From positions 1,550,001 to 1,614,000 of the forward strand of contig NZ_CP112972.1 of assembly GCF_026410925.1 (NCBI RefSeq): a stretch of DNA of 64,000 nucleotides, read 5' to 3'. The position numbers and the translations under genes are program-made. The notes below the pieces were generated by a model. It had not been told where the DNA came from. It did no database searches and saw only the letters and a program-made list of their open reading frames with translations. Each line of letters opens with the position of its first letter. Position 1 is the first letter of the stretch. Of the stretch, positions 1 through 7,441 are shown piece after piece. The stretch comes from Halovenus salina. Its GTDB lineage: Archaea; Halobacteriota; Halobacteria; Halobacteriales; Haloarculaceae.

Positions 1-1098
1 GTCCTTCTGGATTTCCGAGGTTCCCTCGTAGATGGTCGTAATCTTGGCGTCGCGGTAGTAGCGTTCCACGTCGAAGTCCTTGGTGAAGCCGTAGCCGCCG
101 TGTATCTGGACGGCCTCCTCGGCCACGTCGACGGCGGTCTCGCTGGCGAAATACTTCGCCATTGAGGCGGCCTGGGCAGCGATGCCGTCTTCGTTCTGGC
201 GGGCGGCGTCCCGGGTGAGCAGGCGGGCAGCCTGGACGTTCGTCTGCATGTCGGCGAGCTTGTGGGCGATAGCTTGGTGGTCGGCAATCTGTGTGCCGAA
301 CTGCTCGCGCTCGTGGGCGTACTCGACGGAGTCGTCGAGGGCCGCCTGTGCGAGGCCGACGGCCTGGCTGGCGATGGCGATGCGGCCGCCGGTGAGAATC
401 GAGAACGCGGCCTTTAGTCCCCGCCCAACCTCAGTCAGGCGGTACTCCTCGGGGATGCGGGCGTCGTCGAAGATGAGCGTCGTCGTGTCGCTGGCCCGGA
501 GTCCCAGCTTGTCCTCCTTTTTGCCGACCTCGACGCCCTCTGTATCCATCGGAACCAGAAACTGCGTCACCGTGTCGGGGTCGTCGCGGTCGGTCTTGGC
601 AAAGAGGATGACGACGCCGGCGCGGGTTCCGTTGGTTATCCACTGTTTTTTTCCGTCGATGACGTACTCGTCCCCCTCGTGACGGGCCTCGGTCGTCATC
701 GCGGCGGGGTTCGAGCCGGCGTGGGGCTCCGAGAGCGCAAAGGCCCCGACAGGGCGTCCCTCGTTCATCTCGGGCAGCCATTCCTCTCTGTGTTCCTCGG
801 AGCCAAACTCCGCGATACAGGAGGTGGCGAGACAATGGACCGAGAGCGCGGTCGCGAGCGAGAGATGCCCACGGGCGAGTTCTTCGTTGATGATGCTGTA
901 GGTGACCTCGTCGGCGTCGAAGCCGTCGTACTCCTCGGGGACGGTCAGCCCGGCGAAGCCGAGTTTCGCGAGTTCGTCCCAGACGCCCTCGGGGAAGGTT
1001 TGGGTCTCGTCAGCCTCGTCGACCACATCGGCGACCTCCGCCGCGACGAAGTCGCGAATCGTCTCCTGAATCATCTCCTGTTCGGCTGTCAGTTCCAT
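1..1098 (-). CDS. Acyl-CoA dehydrogenase (C-terminus beyond window)
   Basis: FAD-dependent acyl-CoA dehydrogenase, oxidising acyl-CoA to enoyl-CoA in fatty-acid or branched-acid breakdown and passing electrons to ETF. The 366 visible residues start at ATG 1098 (MELTAEQEMIQ) and run in one open frame off the left edge. All family landmarks are present: the helical N-domain, the central FAD-binding barrel (GKKQWITNG near residue 150) and the C-terminal helical domain (YGFTKDFDVERYYRDAKI). The motif IYEGTSEIQ near residues 356-364 carries the glutamate expected to be the catalytic base. Only a short C-terminal tail should be missing. Substrate chain length cannot be told from the sequence. Confidence 0.95.
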   Translation of the reverse strand, partial: MELTAEQEMIQETIRDFVAAEVADVVDEADETQTFPEGVWDELAKLGFAGLTVPEEYDGFDADEVTYSIINEELARGHLSLATALSVHCLATSCIAEFGSEEHREEWLPEMNEGRPVGAFALSEPHAGSNPAAMTTEARHEGDEYVIDGKKQWITNGTRAGVVILFAKTDRDDPDTVTQFLVPMDTEGVEVGKKEDKLGLRASDTTTLIFDDARIPEEYRLTEVGRGLKAAFSILTGGRIAIASQAVGLAQAALDDSVEYAHEREQFGTQIADHQAIAHKLADMQTNVQAARLLTRDAARQNEDGIAAQAASMAKYFASETAVDVAEEAVQIHGGYGFTKDFDVERYYRDAKITTIYEGTSEIQKD

Positions 1099-1160
1099 AG
1101 TTGAGAGTAGGACGCCCGGGTAGTAAACGCTGTTACTTGTCGCTCACTGCCGTCCTTGTG

Positions 1161-1484
1161 TCAGTCCTCGTCAAGGCCGAAGACGTCCCTGAGTTCGCCC
1201 TCGATTTCCTCGACGTACCGGTCGAGGGTGGTGTCGAGTTTCTCCTCGTCGACGACGACGCCCTGGAGTCGACCGGCTGGGTCCTCGGGCAGTTCGATAC
1301 GGAACTGCCCCTCTCCCTCGTAGAAGGGCTCGCTCTCGGCGAGAATTCCCTGGTCGATGGCGTGGATTAGTTCCGAGTCGTAAGCGTCGTTCATCGTCTC
1401 GAAGGCCTGCTTGTAGGCCCGCTGGAGTTCGGTGAAGTAGTTCGCGTACTTGTCCTCGAATTTCTCGGGGTCGAAATCGGTCAT
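1161..1484 (-). CDS. Small acidic haloarchaeal protein (DUF5783-like)
   Basis: A 107-residue, very acidic cytoplasmic protein starting MTDFDPEKFEDKYANYF. It has no signal peptide or membrane segment and is mostly predicted helix, with a C-terminal EEIEGELRDVFGLDED. It resembles the uncharacterised haloarchaeal family DUF5783; this is family recall, not a search. It lies immediately upstream of the acyl-CoA dehydrogenase on the same strand (63-bp gap), so the two may be co-transcribed. Function is unknown. Confidence 0.8.
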   Translation of the reverse strand: MTDFDPEKFEDKYANYFTELQRAYKQAFETMNDAYDSELIHAIDQGILAESEPFYEGEGQFRIELPEDPAGRLQGVVVDEEKLDTTLDRYVEEIEGELRDVFGLDED

Positions 1485-1637
1485 CGGGAGAGGATAGCGG
1501 ACCGACGTTCAAATTCCTGCCGTTTGGGCGAACGTATTACGTGACGGTTCCGCGGCTGTCGCTGAACCATCTGCTCGATTGGCGTGGGGACTGACCGCTG
1601 CCGAAACTACTTGATTGAAATGATATTGGATCTGGTA

Positions 1638-1664
1638 TGCAAGATGGAGTGCGCGTATCTTGCA
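1638..1664. promoter_or_regulatory. Inverted repeat TGCAAGAT-N11-ATCTTGCA
   Basis: A perfect 8-bp inverted repeat with an 11-base spacer sits in the 295-bp gene-free gap 1485-1779, about 115 bp upstream of the decarboxylase start. It has the size and symmetry of an operator for a dimeric regulator. No other structure or gene is seen in this gap. Confidence 0.35.
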
Positions 1665-1779
1665 CGGCAACCGACTCAGTTTTGCTAGCTTATCTCCCTA
1701 ATACGCAGGTATCATAGTGACTCGATCTTGTCGGCCCGATGTGCCATACATTCAAACTCACTGCGAATCAAGCCTACAT

Positions 1780-3218
1780 ATGAATCAATCCAATACGCCT
1801 CAAGCGGGGTTTATTGACCCGGACGGGGGCAACGCTGCGGCTGTTCGGGACCTTGCTGAGGGAGTCCTCGATCAACTCATAGGGCAACTCGAGTGGCAAA
1901 CGACCGGTCACCGTTACCGGAGAATTCATCGGCTCCATCGGGTGCGATTCCAGACTCTTCGCGGTCCCAGAGTGATCTACTGGACGATATAGAGACAATA
2001 GTTCGGGGATCGATGAATCCTGCCTATCCCGGGTACATCGGTCATATGGATACGATACCGACGACGGTCTCCGTGTTGGGCGACCTCGTGGCATCGGCAG
2101 TCAACAACAATATGCTGAGCGTGGAAATGTCTCCAGTGTTTTCTGAACTTGAGGTTCGATTGACCGAGAAAATTGCTGACGAATTCGGCCTCGGGCCTGA
2201 CGCTGGCGGCGTACTTTGTAGCGGTGGCAGTTTGGCAAATCTCCACGCACTCACGGTCGCCCGTAACCAAGCGTTCAACGTTCACAAAGAAGGCCTCGTT
2301 GGTGTAGGTCGCAAACCAGTGTTGTTCGCATCGGAGGTGGCACACACGTCGCTGCAGAAGGCCGCTATGTTGGTCGGACTCGGTACTGACGCTGTCATCC
2401 CTATCGAGACGGACGACAACTCTCGAATGGACCCCAATGCGCTGGAGCAGGCAATCGAGAAGGCTGAACGAGAAGATCGAGCACCCTTTTGTGTCATTGC
2501 GACAGCCGGGACGACGACGACGGGGAATATCGATCCACTCCCAGCTATCCGAGATGTCGCCGACGAACACGACCTGTGGTTCCACGTTGACGCGGCCTAT
2601 GGCGGGGCGCTCGTGTTCTCGGAGGCCGAATGCGGGCGGCTCGATGGAATCGAGTCTGCCGATTCAGTGACGTTCAACCCTCAGAAATGGTGTTATGTCG
2701 CCAAGACCTGTGCAATGGCTCTGTTCGCCGACGAAGACATCTTACAGGAAGATTTCCGGATTGGGGCTCCATATATGCGCGGCAACGATGCGATTCCGAA
2801 TCTCGGCGAGCTGAGTGTTCAGGGTACCAGACGAGCAGATATCCTGAAGCTCTGGCTTACCTTTCAACATCTCGGTCGCGACGGACTCGAACAACTAATC
2901 GACGAAAGCTACCGATTGACCGCTCTGATTCGTGACCGCGTTGTCAAACACGACGCGCTGGAACTCGCCAGCAGGCCGGAAATGAATATCATCTGTTTCC
3001 GGGCGGTACCAGAGTGGTGTCCCTCAGAGAAACAGGACGACCTGAATAACCGACTCCAACAGACGTTGCTCTCTGAACACGACATCTTCGTCTCGTTACC
3101 CACCTATCGTGACAATAGATGGCTGCGAGTTGTCCTCCTCAACCCATTCACCGGAGAGGAGACCCTTCAGCGGCTGTTCGGTGGGATTGACGGTTTCTTG
3201 AATGCAGAACAGGGCTGA
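1780..3218 (+). pseudogene. PLP-dependent decarboxylase, frameshifted near the N-terminus
   Basis: Group II pyridoxal-phosphate decarboxylase (aspartate/glutamate/aromatic amino-acid or 2,4-diaminobutyrate decarboxylase type). The N-terminus starts at ATG 1780 (MNQSNTPQAGFIDPDGG) and reads to QLEW at 1896, where the frame breaks. The rest continues in the next frame from about 1893 (ANDRSPLPEN) to 3218. One lost G, in a run that would have read tgggca, restores QLEWANDRSPLPE and so one continuous protein of about 479 residues. The cofactor region HVDAAYGG and the Schiff-base lysine in NPQKW (codon at 2685) are intact, as is the rest of the catalytic domain. It could be a recent pseudogene or a sequencing indel. 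Internal initiation at GTG 1893 would give a shortened protein. The substrate is not determinable. Confidence 0.75.
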
Positions 3219-3275
3219 CTGGAAGTACGCTATTGTACTCTCGGTACTCCCTCTGATTCGATAACCCAAACTCAA

Positions 3276-3307
3276 GGTGGTTATTTACGGCAAACCTGGT
3301 CACATTC
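3276..3307 (+). promoter_or_regulatory. Bipartite 32-bp motif upstream of doxX
   Basis: GGTGGTTA, ten bases, then ACCTGGTCACATTC. The same two blocks with the same ten-base spacing recur at 6861-6830 in front of the VOC/GST pair. Here it directly precedes the AT-rich TATA region at 3309-3328, as expected for an archaeal upstream activator or BRE-proximal operator. Confidence 0.55.
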
Positions 3308-3308
3308 A

Positions 3309-3328
3309 TATAAGATAAATTATATATC
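3309..3328 (+). promoter_or_regulatory. TATA-box region for the doxX transcript
   Basis: An almost pure A/T block (tataagataaattatatat) lies 29-48 bp upstream of the ATG at 3357. The spacing suits a transcript starting near that ATG. It lies immediately downstream of the 32-bp motif. Confidence 0.5.
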
Positions 3329-3356
3329 CTCATCGGACAAACAATCGGATGTCGTG

Positions 3357-3413
3357 ATGAACACAATTTCCAACCGAATCGGAACAGATAGCCCACCCGA
3401 GGTGCTGAACTGA
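3357..3413 (+). CDS. 18-codon upstream ORF coupled to doxX
   Basis: ATG 3357 opens an 18-residue frame (MNTISNRIGTDSPPEVLN) whose TGA stop overlaps the doxX ATG in the sequence TGATG. The promoter sits about 30 bp before this small frame rather than before doxX. The transcript would therefore begin at or near it, and doxX would be reached by termination-reinitiation. It may be a leader peptide or chance; no homology is recognised. Confidence 0.3.
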   Translation: MNTISNRIGTDSPPEVLN

Positions 3414-3820
3414 TGGTGGTCGAGACCTCCCCGACTGCCGAGTTCTTCCTCGTTGGTCGAGTGTTGCTCGGTGGTGTCCTTGCATACCTGGGGATCAGTA
3501 ACATGCTCGATGCCGGGAACAAAATCGAATACGCTCGCTCAATGGGCGTCCCCATTGCTGGTATCGCCGTTCCAGTGTCGTTCGTGATGCTGATTCTCGG
3601 CGGACTCGGGATCCTCCTCGGCATCTACCCGATGGTCGCGAGCATCGGAGTCATCGCATTCTTTGTCGGAGTCACGCCCGCGATGCACGCCTTCTGGCGT
3701 ATCGACGACCCAGACGAGCGAAGCCAGGAGAAGACGCAATTCCTGGTCAACCTCGCGTTGCTCGGGAGCGCTGTTATCGTGCTCGCACTCGGGACCGCAC
3801 CGTGGCCATACACCCTGTAA
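3413..3820 (+). CDS. DoxX family membrane protein
   Basis: A 135-residue integral membrane protein with about four hydrophobic helices, the DoxX fold: residues around 11-28, 48-68, 70-90 and 112-130. DoxX proteins are linked to quinone and thiol redox chemistry. In Bacillus subtilis the DoxX protein CatD is paired with a VOC dioxygenase under HxlR-type regulators. Here it is followed by an AhpD-like protein, then a convergent HxlR regulator, and a VOC protein lies 3 kb away behind the same promoter motif. A role in quinone or electrophile resistance is therefore a reasonable inference. The start follows directly from the overlapping upstream frame. Confidence 0.85.
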   Translation: MVVETSPTAEFFLVGRVLLGGVLAYLGISNMLDAGNKIEYARSMGVPIAGIAVPVSFVMLILGGLGILLGIYPMVASIGVIAFFVGVTPAMHAFWRIDDPDERSQEKTQFLVNLALLGSAVIVLALGTAPWPYTL

Positions 3821-3855
3821 CCGCAATCAGTACTACACCACTCCACTCGATTCAT

Positions 3856-4203
3856 ATGACTACAGACGACTCAACAGAGCCATTCGCTGGATTGTTCGCA
3901 GACACCGACGCTGAACCGGAGTTCCTGACGAAACTTCGTGCGCACGACCCGGACTTCGCAGACTACGTGGCTGCAATCGCACGGAACGCCGGGAGTGACA
4001 AGACGCTCTCCGCACAGACGAAGACGCTCATCACACTGGCACTCGATGCAGCCGACGGAAACACGACCGGCGTGAAAGACCTCGCTGCAGTCGCCCGGTC
4101 ACAGGGCGTTTCCGAGCAGGAACTCGTCGAGACGGTGAAAGTCATCGCCAATCAAAGTGGCCTCGGAAAACTCGCAGTTGCCGCCCACGCCCTTGAGGAG
4201 TAG
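3856..4203 (+). CDS. Carboxymuconolactone decarboxylase/AhpD-like protein
   Basis: A 115-residue soluble all-helical protein of the CMD/AhpD family; the core helix pair is LSAQTKTLITLALDAADGN and VARSQGVSEQELVETVKVIA. The usual redox CxxC and histidine of AhpD are absent: the corresponding stretch reads AADGNTTGVKDLAAVAR, with no cysteine anywhere. A thiol peroxidase-coupling role is therefore unlikely, and it may act as a lactone-type decarboxylase or a small-molecule binder. ATG 3856 is preferred to the in-frame ATG at 3802, which would overlap doxX. It lies 35 bp downstream of doxX and is probably co-transcribed. Confidence 0.85.
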   Translation: MTTDDSTEPFAGLFADTDAEPEFLTKLRAHDPDFADYVAAIARNAGSDKTLSAQTKTLITLALDAADGNTTGVKDLAAVARSQGVSEQELVETVKVIANQSGLGKLAVAAHALEE

Positions 4204-4204
4204 A

Positions 4205-4597
4205 CTAAACGTCAGGCGTCTCAGTGGATTGGTTGGCCGTTTCGTCAACCCACTCTGCATTCCACTCGTCGATTGCGTCGAATACTGGCTCGAGTGCCGC
4301 TCCCTTCTCGGTCAGACTGTAGTGCGTCTCGACGGGTGGGCCTTCCTCGACATTGCGGTCGACAATCCCATCCTCTTCGAGTGATTCGAGGACGCGCGAG
4401 AGCGTGTACGAACTCGCGCCAGATGCTCGCTTCAGTTCGTTGAATCGGTGGTCGCCATCGAACAGGTTGTAGAGAATCCGAAGTCGCCACTTGGTACCGA
4501 ACTGATCGAGTGACTGGACGCCTGCACACGCGTCCGGCGTGAGTTCTCGGACCTCGCGGAGATTCTCGTCGATCTCCTCGTCGGGCGCTGGAACCAT
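4205..4597 (-). CDS. HxlR family transcriptional regulator
   Basis: A 130-residue winged-helix regulator with the full HxlR/DUF24 signature: FGTKWRLRILYNLFDGDHRFNELKRASG, then SSYTLSRVLESLEEDGIVDR and the wing VETHYSLTEKG. Cys24 sits just before the DNA-binding domain, at the place used by redox/quinone-sensing members (YodB, CatR, HypR) of Bacillus. It converges on the AhpD-like gene, with stop codons one base apart. It is the best candidate for the regulator that reads the 32-bp motif shared by the doxX and VOC promoters. That link is inference. Confidence 0.92.
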   Translation of the reverse strand: MVPAPDEEIDENLREVRELTPDACAGVQSLDQFGTKWRLRILYNLFDGDHRFNELKRASGASSYTLSRVLESLEEDGIVDRNVEEGPPVETHYSLTEKGAALEPVFDAIDEWNAEWVDETANQSTETPDV

Positions 4598-4773
4598 ATC
4601 AGCGCATACGCAGTCCCAGGTGTTAGTGTTTGTCTTGCGAACTCTGCCAAAAATTGTCGATACTGCTGAGCAGTAGCTGTCGAGTCAAAACGGAGAACAG
4701 CTATCTGATGGGCCTGAAGAGGAGTAATTCGCCAACGGAAAAACTCTATTACAGTTCCTTCGTTGGCCTGTTC

Positions 4774-5209
4774 ATGAGTGACGTTACAATCCGCGAGTTG
4801 GAGTCACAGGCTGAGTGGATAGACGCATTTCCGTTGATGAAACAACTGCGGACGCACCTGGACGAAAACCAGTACCTGGACTACCTCGAACAGATGAGTG
4901 CTGACGGATATCGACTGTTCGGGCTGTTCTCGGGAGACGAACTTGCCGCTCTCGCGGGTGTCGATATTTTGACCAACATGTACTACGGGCGGCACCTTTG
5001 GGTGTTCGAGGTTGGTGACCGACGCTGACCACCGCTCGAAAGGCTTTGGGAAACAACTGTTCCAGTATCTTGTGGACTGGGCTGAAGACAAAGGGTGTGA
5101 GAAGGTCGCTCTTTCGTCGGGCGTACAGAGAGACCAGGCACACCGATTTTACGAAGACCACGTCGAAATGGACCGAGCCAGTTACGTTTATACTCTAGAT
5201 TTGAGCTGA
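4774..5209 (+). pseudogene. GNAT N-acetyltransferase, frameshifted mid-gene
   Basis: The N-terminal part (MSDVTIRELESQAEWIDAF onwards, ATG 4774) ends in WVFE at 5010. The C-terminal part (LVTDADHRSKGFGKQLFQYL) lies in the next frame from 5012 to TGA 5209. Removing one G at 5010-5011 joins them as WVFELVTDADHRSKGFG, the standard GNAT strand 4 and acetyl-CoA loop (consensus Q/RxxGxG/A, here RSKGFG). The restored protein would be about 144 residues, a normal length. Either a pseudogene or a one-base sequencing error. It is the second such break within 3.2 kb. Confidence 0.75.
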
Positions 5210-5398
5210 GTGTGGCAGAGAATGGAGTCAGAAGCCAAACTCACCGCAGACGATGGCGACGAAGCCGACGAAGTCGGTAGGTCGGTGCTGCACGGATGAT
5301 GGGACTACCGTGCTCGTCGGGGCCAATGGTCGCGACTCCAGCGGGAAAATGCCGGCCGTGCGTACATCTTTGTCCTACGTGACCGTTGACGGGCACCG
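5210..5398. other. Gap without a convincing gene
   Basis: These 189 bp lie between convergent genes. Short frames exist on both strands, but none has recognisable protein character. It could be debris of a decayed gene, in keeping with the frameshifted neighbours. Confidence 0.4.
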
Positions 5399-6337
5399 TC
5401 ACTCCCGCTCGTGAGTGGCTGTGAAATCAATATCAGGGCCGACTGGAACGAACCCGGTCGGGTTGATATCCGTGTGGCTCCGGTAGTAGTGCTTCTTGAT
5501 GTGGTCGACATTGACCGTCTCTGCGACCCCGTCATGTTGGTAGATGTCGCGCGTGTATCCCCACAGGTTCGGATAGTCGACGAGTCGCCGGACGTTACAC
5601 TTGAAATGCGTATAGTAGACTGGATCGAACCGGACGAGCGCAGGGAAGAGTCGGAGATCGGCGATGGTGAGCGAATCACCGACGAGGAATCGCTGGTCGC
5701 CGAGTACCGCCTCCCAGTGGTCGAGCGCCTCGAACATGGTCTCGACTGCCCGCTCGTAGGTGTCCTGAGAGTCTGCGAACCCGGCGGTGTACGCCCCCTG
5801 GAGAATTGGTTCGTACAGCTCGTCGACAACCGCATCGATGCGATCACGCTTCCCGGCCGGGTACAGATCGTATTCGTCACTGTGGTCGGCGAAGGCCGTC
5901 GCAAGCATCTCCATGATCTCGATGGATTCGTTGTTGACGACCGTCTCTTCGACCCGGTCCCAGAGGACTGGCGTAGTGACGCTGCCAGTATACGTCGGAT
6001 CAGCTGCAGTGTACACCTCGTGGAGGAACTCCGAGTCGTGGAGAGAATCCGACGTACACCCCGGTTTGTCGGGGCTGAATTGCCAGCCACCAGTCCCGCG
6101 ATACGGGTCGACGATATTCATTGAGATGACATCCTCAAGGCCAAGGAGTTTCCGCACCAGGACAGCGCCGTGAGCCCATGGACAGGCGCGGGCAATGTAG
6201 AGGTGATATCGCCCGGATTCTGGTGGGAATCGGGAGCCGGCGGAGATGCGTTCTCGGAACGAGTCTTGGCTTCGGTTCTGATCGCTTTCGGTCAATTCGT
6301 CAGTCGTCTTCCAGTGGCCGTCGATGAGGTATCCCAT
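5399..6337 (-). CDS. Glutathionyl-hydroquinone reductase-like GST (YqjG/ECM4 family)
   Basis: A 312-residue cytoplasmic protein with the omega/Xi-class glutathione-transferase layout. The N-terminal thioredoxin-like domain carries the active-site CPWAH (Cys52) followed by GLEDVISMNIVDP. The C-terminal helical domain contains FLVGDSLTIADLRLFPALVRFD and CNVRRLVDYPNLW. Bacterial and yeast relatives reduce glutathionyl-hydroquinones through the active cysteine. Haloarchaea use gamma-glutamylcysteine rather than glutathione, so the in vivo thiol is probably that one (inference). It follows the VOC gene by 39 bp on the same strand, suggesting one transcript. Its chemistry fits the DoxX/HxlR neighbours. 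Confidence 0.9.
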   Translation of the reverse strand: MGYLIDGHWKTTDELTESDQNRSQDSFRERISAGSRFPPESGRYHLYIARACPWAHGAVLVRKLLGLEDVISMNIVDPYRGTGGWQFSPDKPGCTSDSLHDSEFLHEVYTAADPTYTGSVTTPVLWDRVEETVVNNESIEIMEMLATAFADHSDEYDLYPAGKRDRIDAVVDELYEPILQGAYTAGFADSQDTYERAVETMFEALDHWEAVLGDQRFLVGDSLTIADLRLFPALVRFDPVYYTHFKCNVRRLVDYPNLWGYTRDIYQHDGVAETVNVDHIKKHYYRSHTDINPTGFVPVGPDIDFTATHERE

Positions 6338-6376
6338 GTGTGATAATCTGGTTTTGCAGTTGTGTCTGAGATTCGT

Positions 6377-6781
6377 CTATGCCGTCTCCGAGACGGGTTC
6401 TTTGAGCTCGATGAGGTAGCCGAAGGGATCTCGGACGTAGATTGCGGGGGCTTTACCTGTCGCCCCGTCAGGAGTCCCTTCTCGTTCGATGATGACTCCT
6501 GCATCCTCGAGTTCCTGCTTGACATCGTCGATATCCTCGTTCAGAATGATTGCGAGGTGGTCGAAGTTCTCCCGTTTGGGATGGACGAACTCGTCGGTCG
6601 GTCTAACGTGGATGATCGTATCTGCTGTGAGCCGGAAGTGGAAAATCGGTGTATCGCCCTGTTCGTACTCTTCGAATCCCTCGAGTGGGAATCCGAGGAG
6701 GCCCTGGTAGAATTCGATTGCATGCTCGATCTCGTCATCTGGAATTCGGAGGTGAATGTGATCAATTCGTTGTGCGTCCAT
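6377..6781 (-). CDS. VOC (glyoxalase/dioxygenase fold) protein
   Basis: A 134-residue protein with the two-module VOC fold: IDHIHLRIPDDEIEHAIEFY at the start, and FDHLAIILN and DPFGYLIELKEP in the second half. Metal-ligand candidates are the histidine of the IDHIHL strand, the histidine of DHLAI and the glutamate of LIELK. Start ATG 6781 (MDAQRIDHIH) is chosen over an upstream in-frame codon at 6826 because family members begin here and the upstream residues are not VOC-like. The exact reaction is unknown. Its place ahead of the GST-like gene and behind the shared 32-bp motif suggests handling of aromatic or electrophilic compounds. Confidence 0.88.
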   Translation of the reverse strand: MDAQRIDHIHLRIPDDEIEHAIEFYQGLLGFPLEGFEEYEQGDTPIFHFRLTADTIIHVRPTDEFVHPKRENFDHLAIILNEDIDDVKQELEDAGVIIEREGTPDGATGKAPAIYVRDPFGYLIELKEPVSETA

Positions 6782-6829
6782 CGTTCGTAGTGAGATAGAA
6801 CCGTCTATCGCATATAGCTCAGGCAATCC

Positions 6830-6861
6830 GAATCTGATCAGGTCACACTAGACTAACCACC
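6830..6861 (-). promoter_or_regulatory. Bipartite 32-bp motif upstream of VOC-GST
   Basis: Read on the minus strand: GGTGGTTA, ten bases, ACCTGATCAGATTC. It matches the motif at 3276-3307 in both blocks and in spacing. A TATA-like ctatatgc follows about 15 bp downstream, and the VOC start codon lies 49 bp from the motif. Confidence 0.55.
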
Positions 6862-7176
6862 GAAAGAACGATGAGAAAAATGGTTTTCCAATGGAAAATA
6901 GCGAATATTCTCCCGATAGCTTTGACTTGATCACGCCGGATACTTTTTCCGTACCGGTCCGTTCTTCATCCTAAGATTGACACCCTTGAGAGAACTCTGA
7001 GGACGATACTTGAACTTCCATTACTACCGTAAAATTTACTTGCTGAATAGATTCTCTGCATGTTTCACCGGTTTTCTGATGAATTTCAGATATCTTCTAC
7101 CCGCCTCGGTACGTAAACCACCTGTACTGACCGATTCTGCGCGACCAGCACTGGTATCCATAACCGCGTTGACTAG
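6862..7176. other. AT-richer intergenic stretch, no gene seen
   Basis: Beyond the VOC promoter this stretch is visibly richer in A/T than the surrounding genes. A plus-strand open frame from 7010 encodes a Phe/Tyr/Leu/Arg-rich peptide unlike any haloarchaeal protein and was not accepted. No transposase remnant or terminal repeat was recognised. It marks the right edge of the accessory segment. Confidence 0.5.
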
Positions 7177-7401
7177 CTACGAGCCCTGTTTCTGTGGGAG
7201 ATAGAGCGTGATGTAGCTCACGAAGAGAACACCGAAGACGCCACCAACGATGAGATAGTAGACCGGATCCATCCCGGTGGCTGTGTCGACGAATTTCTCG
7301 ACGGTCACAGTACGAGCGGAACTGCCTGTGAAAAACTCACGAGCAAGCGCAATGGCGACTAGCACGACAAGGACGATATCGAAGCCATCGCGCTCGTTCA
7401 T
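7177..7401 (-). CDS. Small two-helix membrane protein
   Basis: 74 residues with two hydrophobic segments (FDIVLVVLVAIALAREFF, and YYLIVGGVFGVLFVSYITLYL) separated by a short polar loop, ending in a basic LPQKQGS tail. The composition suits a real haloarchaeal small membrane protein. It lies 40 bp downstream of the mutase gene on the same strand. The function is not recognised. Confidence 0.6.
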   Translation of the reverse strand: MNERDGFDIVLVVLVAIALAREFFTGSSARTVTVEKFVDTATGMDPVYYLIVGGVFGVLFVSYITLYLPQKQGS

Positions 7402-7441
7402 TGCTCGAAGACTGTCGCCGGCGCGTATTAGCTTTGCTGCC

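Noticed and set aside
3802..3855. Upstream start for the AhpD-like protein
   Set aside because: It overlaps the end of doxX in another frame and adds 18 residues without family similarity; ATG 3856 is followed by the conserved domain.
1..7200. Integrative element with attachment sites in the left segment
   Set aside because: No integrase, transposase, tRNA or direct repeats were found at the edges. Only lower G/C and broken genes suggest acquired DNA.
7010..7204. Plus-strand open frame of 64 codons in the AT-richer gap
   Set aside because: The composition (Phe, Tyr, Arg, Leu rich, few acidic residues) does not fit haloarchaeal proteins, and it overlaps the small membrane protein on the other strand.
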